The notes beneath the pieces were generated by a model. The model did not search any database and was not told where the DNA came from. It was given only the letters and a program-made list of their open reading frames with translations. The position numbers and the translations under genes are program-made. A stretch of DNA of 5,405 nucleotides from Candidatus Woesearchaeota archaeon (lineage in GTDB: Archaea > Nanobdellota > Nanobdellia > Woesearchaeales > DSVV01), in assembly GCA_016205905.1 (NCBI GenBank), contig JACQSP010000120.1, forward strand, positions 1 through 5,405, read 5' to 3'. How positions within the stretch are numbered: position 1 is the first letter of the stretch; the number at the start of each line of letters is the position of its first letter. Shown here one piece after another: positions 5,013 to 5,405 of the stretch.

Positions 5013-5194
5013 TTTTTGTTTAGGTTTTGTTTTGATTTTGTTCTTTTTTAAGACTATCCCTTTTAACTTAGAAGAGAAATTTATAAATGTTTTTGTTTGA
5101 TAATTTATTTATTAAGAGAATAAAAGAAAAATGTTTTTTAGGATTAGCACTTTCAATCAAAATCCATTTAAATCATAAGCTATTAATTGTGTAC
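5013..5194. other. AT-rich gap without a convincing gene
   Basis: Apart from the promoter-like site at 5074-5087, this stretch holds only a 15-codon frame (5131-5178) with no ribosome binding site. I would not call that a gene. Confidence 0.4.
5074..5087 (+). promoter_or_regulatory. Promoter (BRE plus TATA) for a plus-strand transcript
   Basis: A purine-rich GAGAAA stretch (5074-5079) runs directly into ATTTATAAA (5079-5087). This is the arrangement of a TFB-recognition element followed by a TATA box, and it points to the plus strand. It predicts a start near 5110. No long frame follows, so the transcript would be the structured RNA at 5195-5271 or a leader for a gene beyond the window. Confidence 0.5.
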
Positions 5195-5271
5195 AACCTG
5201 CGCCTGTGAAGAATATTTCGCTAGTGCCATCAATCATGGCAGAAAGAGAGATACTGAGGCGCAGGTTTTTT
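5195..5271 (+). ncRNA. Candidate three-way-junction RNA ending in T6
   Basis: AACCTGCGCCT (5195-5205) and AGGCGCAGGTT (5257-5267) form a perfect, GC-rich 11-bp closing stem in an AT-rich region. Inside it are two hairpins: GTGAA with TTCGC (5206-5221, one G-T pair) and TGCCAT with ATGGCA (5225-5241, loop CAATC). A purine-rich single strand, GAAAGAGAGATACTG (5242-5256), follows them. The stem runs into T6 (5266-5271), fitting a terminator on the plus strand. A promoter-like site lies about 110 nt upstream. The fold resembles a riboswitch aptamer or a small stable RNA in layout, but I cannot assign it to a known class. Strand is inferred from the T-run. Confidence 0.5.
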
Positions 5272-5305
5272 CTTACATTTTTTATCTTATTAAATATTTT
5301 TTTAG

Positions 5306-5375
5306 TTCCTGAGCGCAGCCCCTGTCTCATGAATTTTTATTTCTTTATTTCCTACCTGATTGGGTAAGTTCATGA
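5306..5375 (+). promoter_or_regulatory. Overlapping alternative hairpins near the window end
   Basis: TTCCTGAG (5306-5313) can pair with CTCATGAA (5326-5333) around an inner CAG-CCC-CTG, followed by a T-rich stretch (5334-5350). The same TCATGAA (5327-5333) can instead pair with TTCATGA (5369-5375), enclosing a small hairpin TACC-TGATTG-GGTA (5353-5366). The two pairings exclude each other. The gene that this might control would lie past the window end. Stems are short, so this is tentative. Confidence 0.3.
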
Positions 5376-5405
5376 TTATTTAGTTTAGGTTTTATTATTT
5401 TAAAC

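Noticed and set aside
5195..5267. An H/ACA guide RNA on the minus strand (an ACA lies just after the stem)
   Set aside because: The interior has two separate hairpins, not a single hairpin with a pseudouridylation pocket and kink-turn. ACA is common in AT-rich sequence.
5353..5368. A TPP-riboswitch-like string, ACCTGATTGGGTAA
   Set aside because: The partner CTGAGA motif and the GCGTAGGGA end of the thi box are absent, so it only resembles one short part.

Overview
The window looks archaeal, AT-rich and probably from a small-genome (DPANN-like) lineage. Four short proteins have no family I can recognise. Three of the start codons have an A/T-only TATA box centred about 27 nt upstream, which is the archaeal leaderless-mRNA geometry. 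Two other genes carry a strong GAGGTRA ribosome binding site instead. The lineage is an inference from promoter style and gene content; no rRNA or other marker gene is present.

Layout. Positions 1-365 hold no convincing gene but contain a 128-nt imperfect hairpin (67-194) and two perfect inverted repeats (202-249 and 253-291). A minus-strand gene for a 208-aa membrane-associated protein (366-992) follows. It is divergent from a plus-strand 80-aa Ala/Pro/Glu-rich lipoprotein (1175-1417). That gene converges on a minus-strand, membrane-anchored, metzincin-like zinc protease (1502-2518). The protease is divergent from an unrecognised 233-aa soluble protein (2812-3513), and their shared upstream region contains a separate hairpin (2676-2727) lying between the two TATA boxes. 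The last two genes are on the minus strand: a PfkB/ribokinase-family kinase (3758-4831) and, 49 nt after it, a 55-aa two-helix membrane protein (3541-3708).

Positions 4832-5405 are non-coding but rich in secondary structure. A 152-bp nested hairpin with an 18-bp perfect outer stem (4861-5012) lies where the kinase mRNA leader would be. An apparent TATA box (5079-5087) precedes a three-way-junction fold closed by an 11-bp stem and a T6 tract (5195-5271). A pair of mutually exclusive hairpins (5306-5375) follows near the window edge.

No pathway links the genes clearly. The proteins suggest surface functions (lipoprotein, anchored protease, two membrane proteins) next to one sugar or nucleoside kinase. 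The most unusual content is the set of elaborate hairpins in the gaps, which are candidates for structured RNAs or small non-autonomous inverted-repeat elements.
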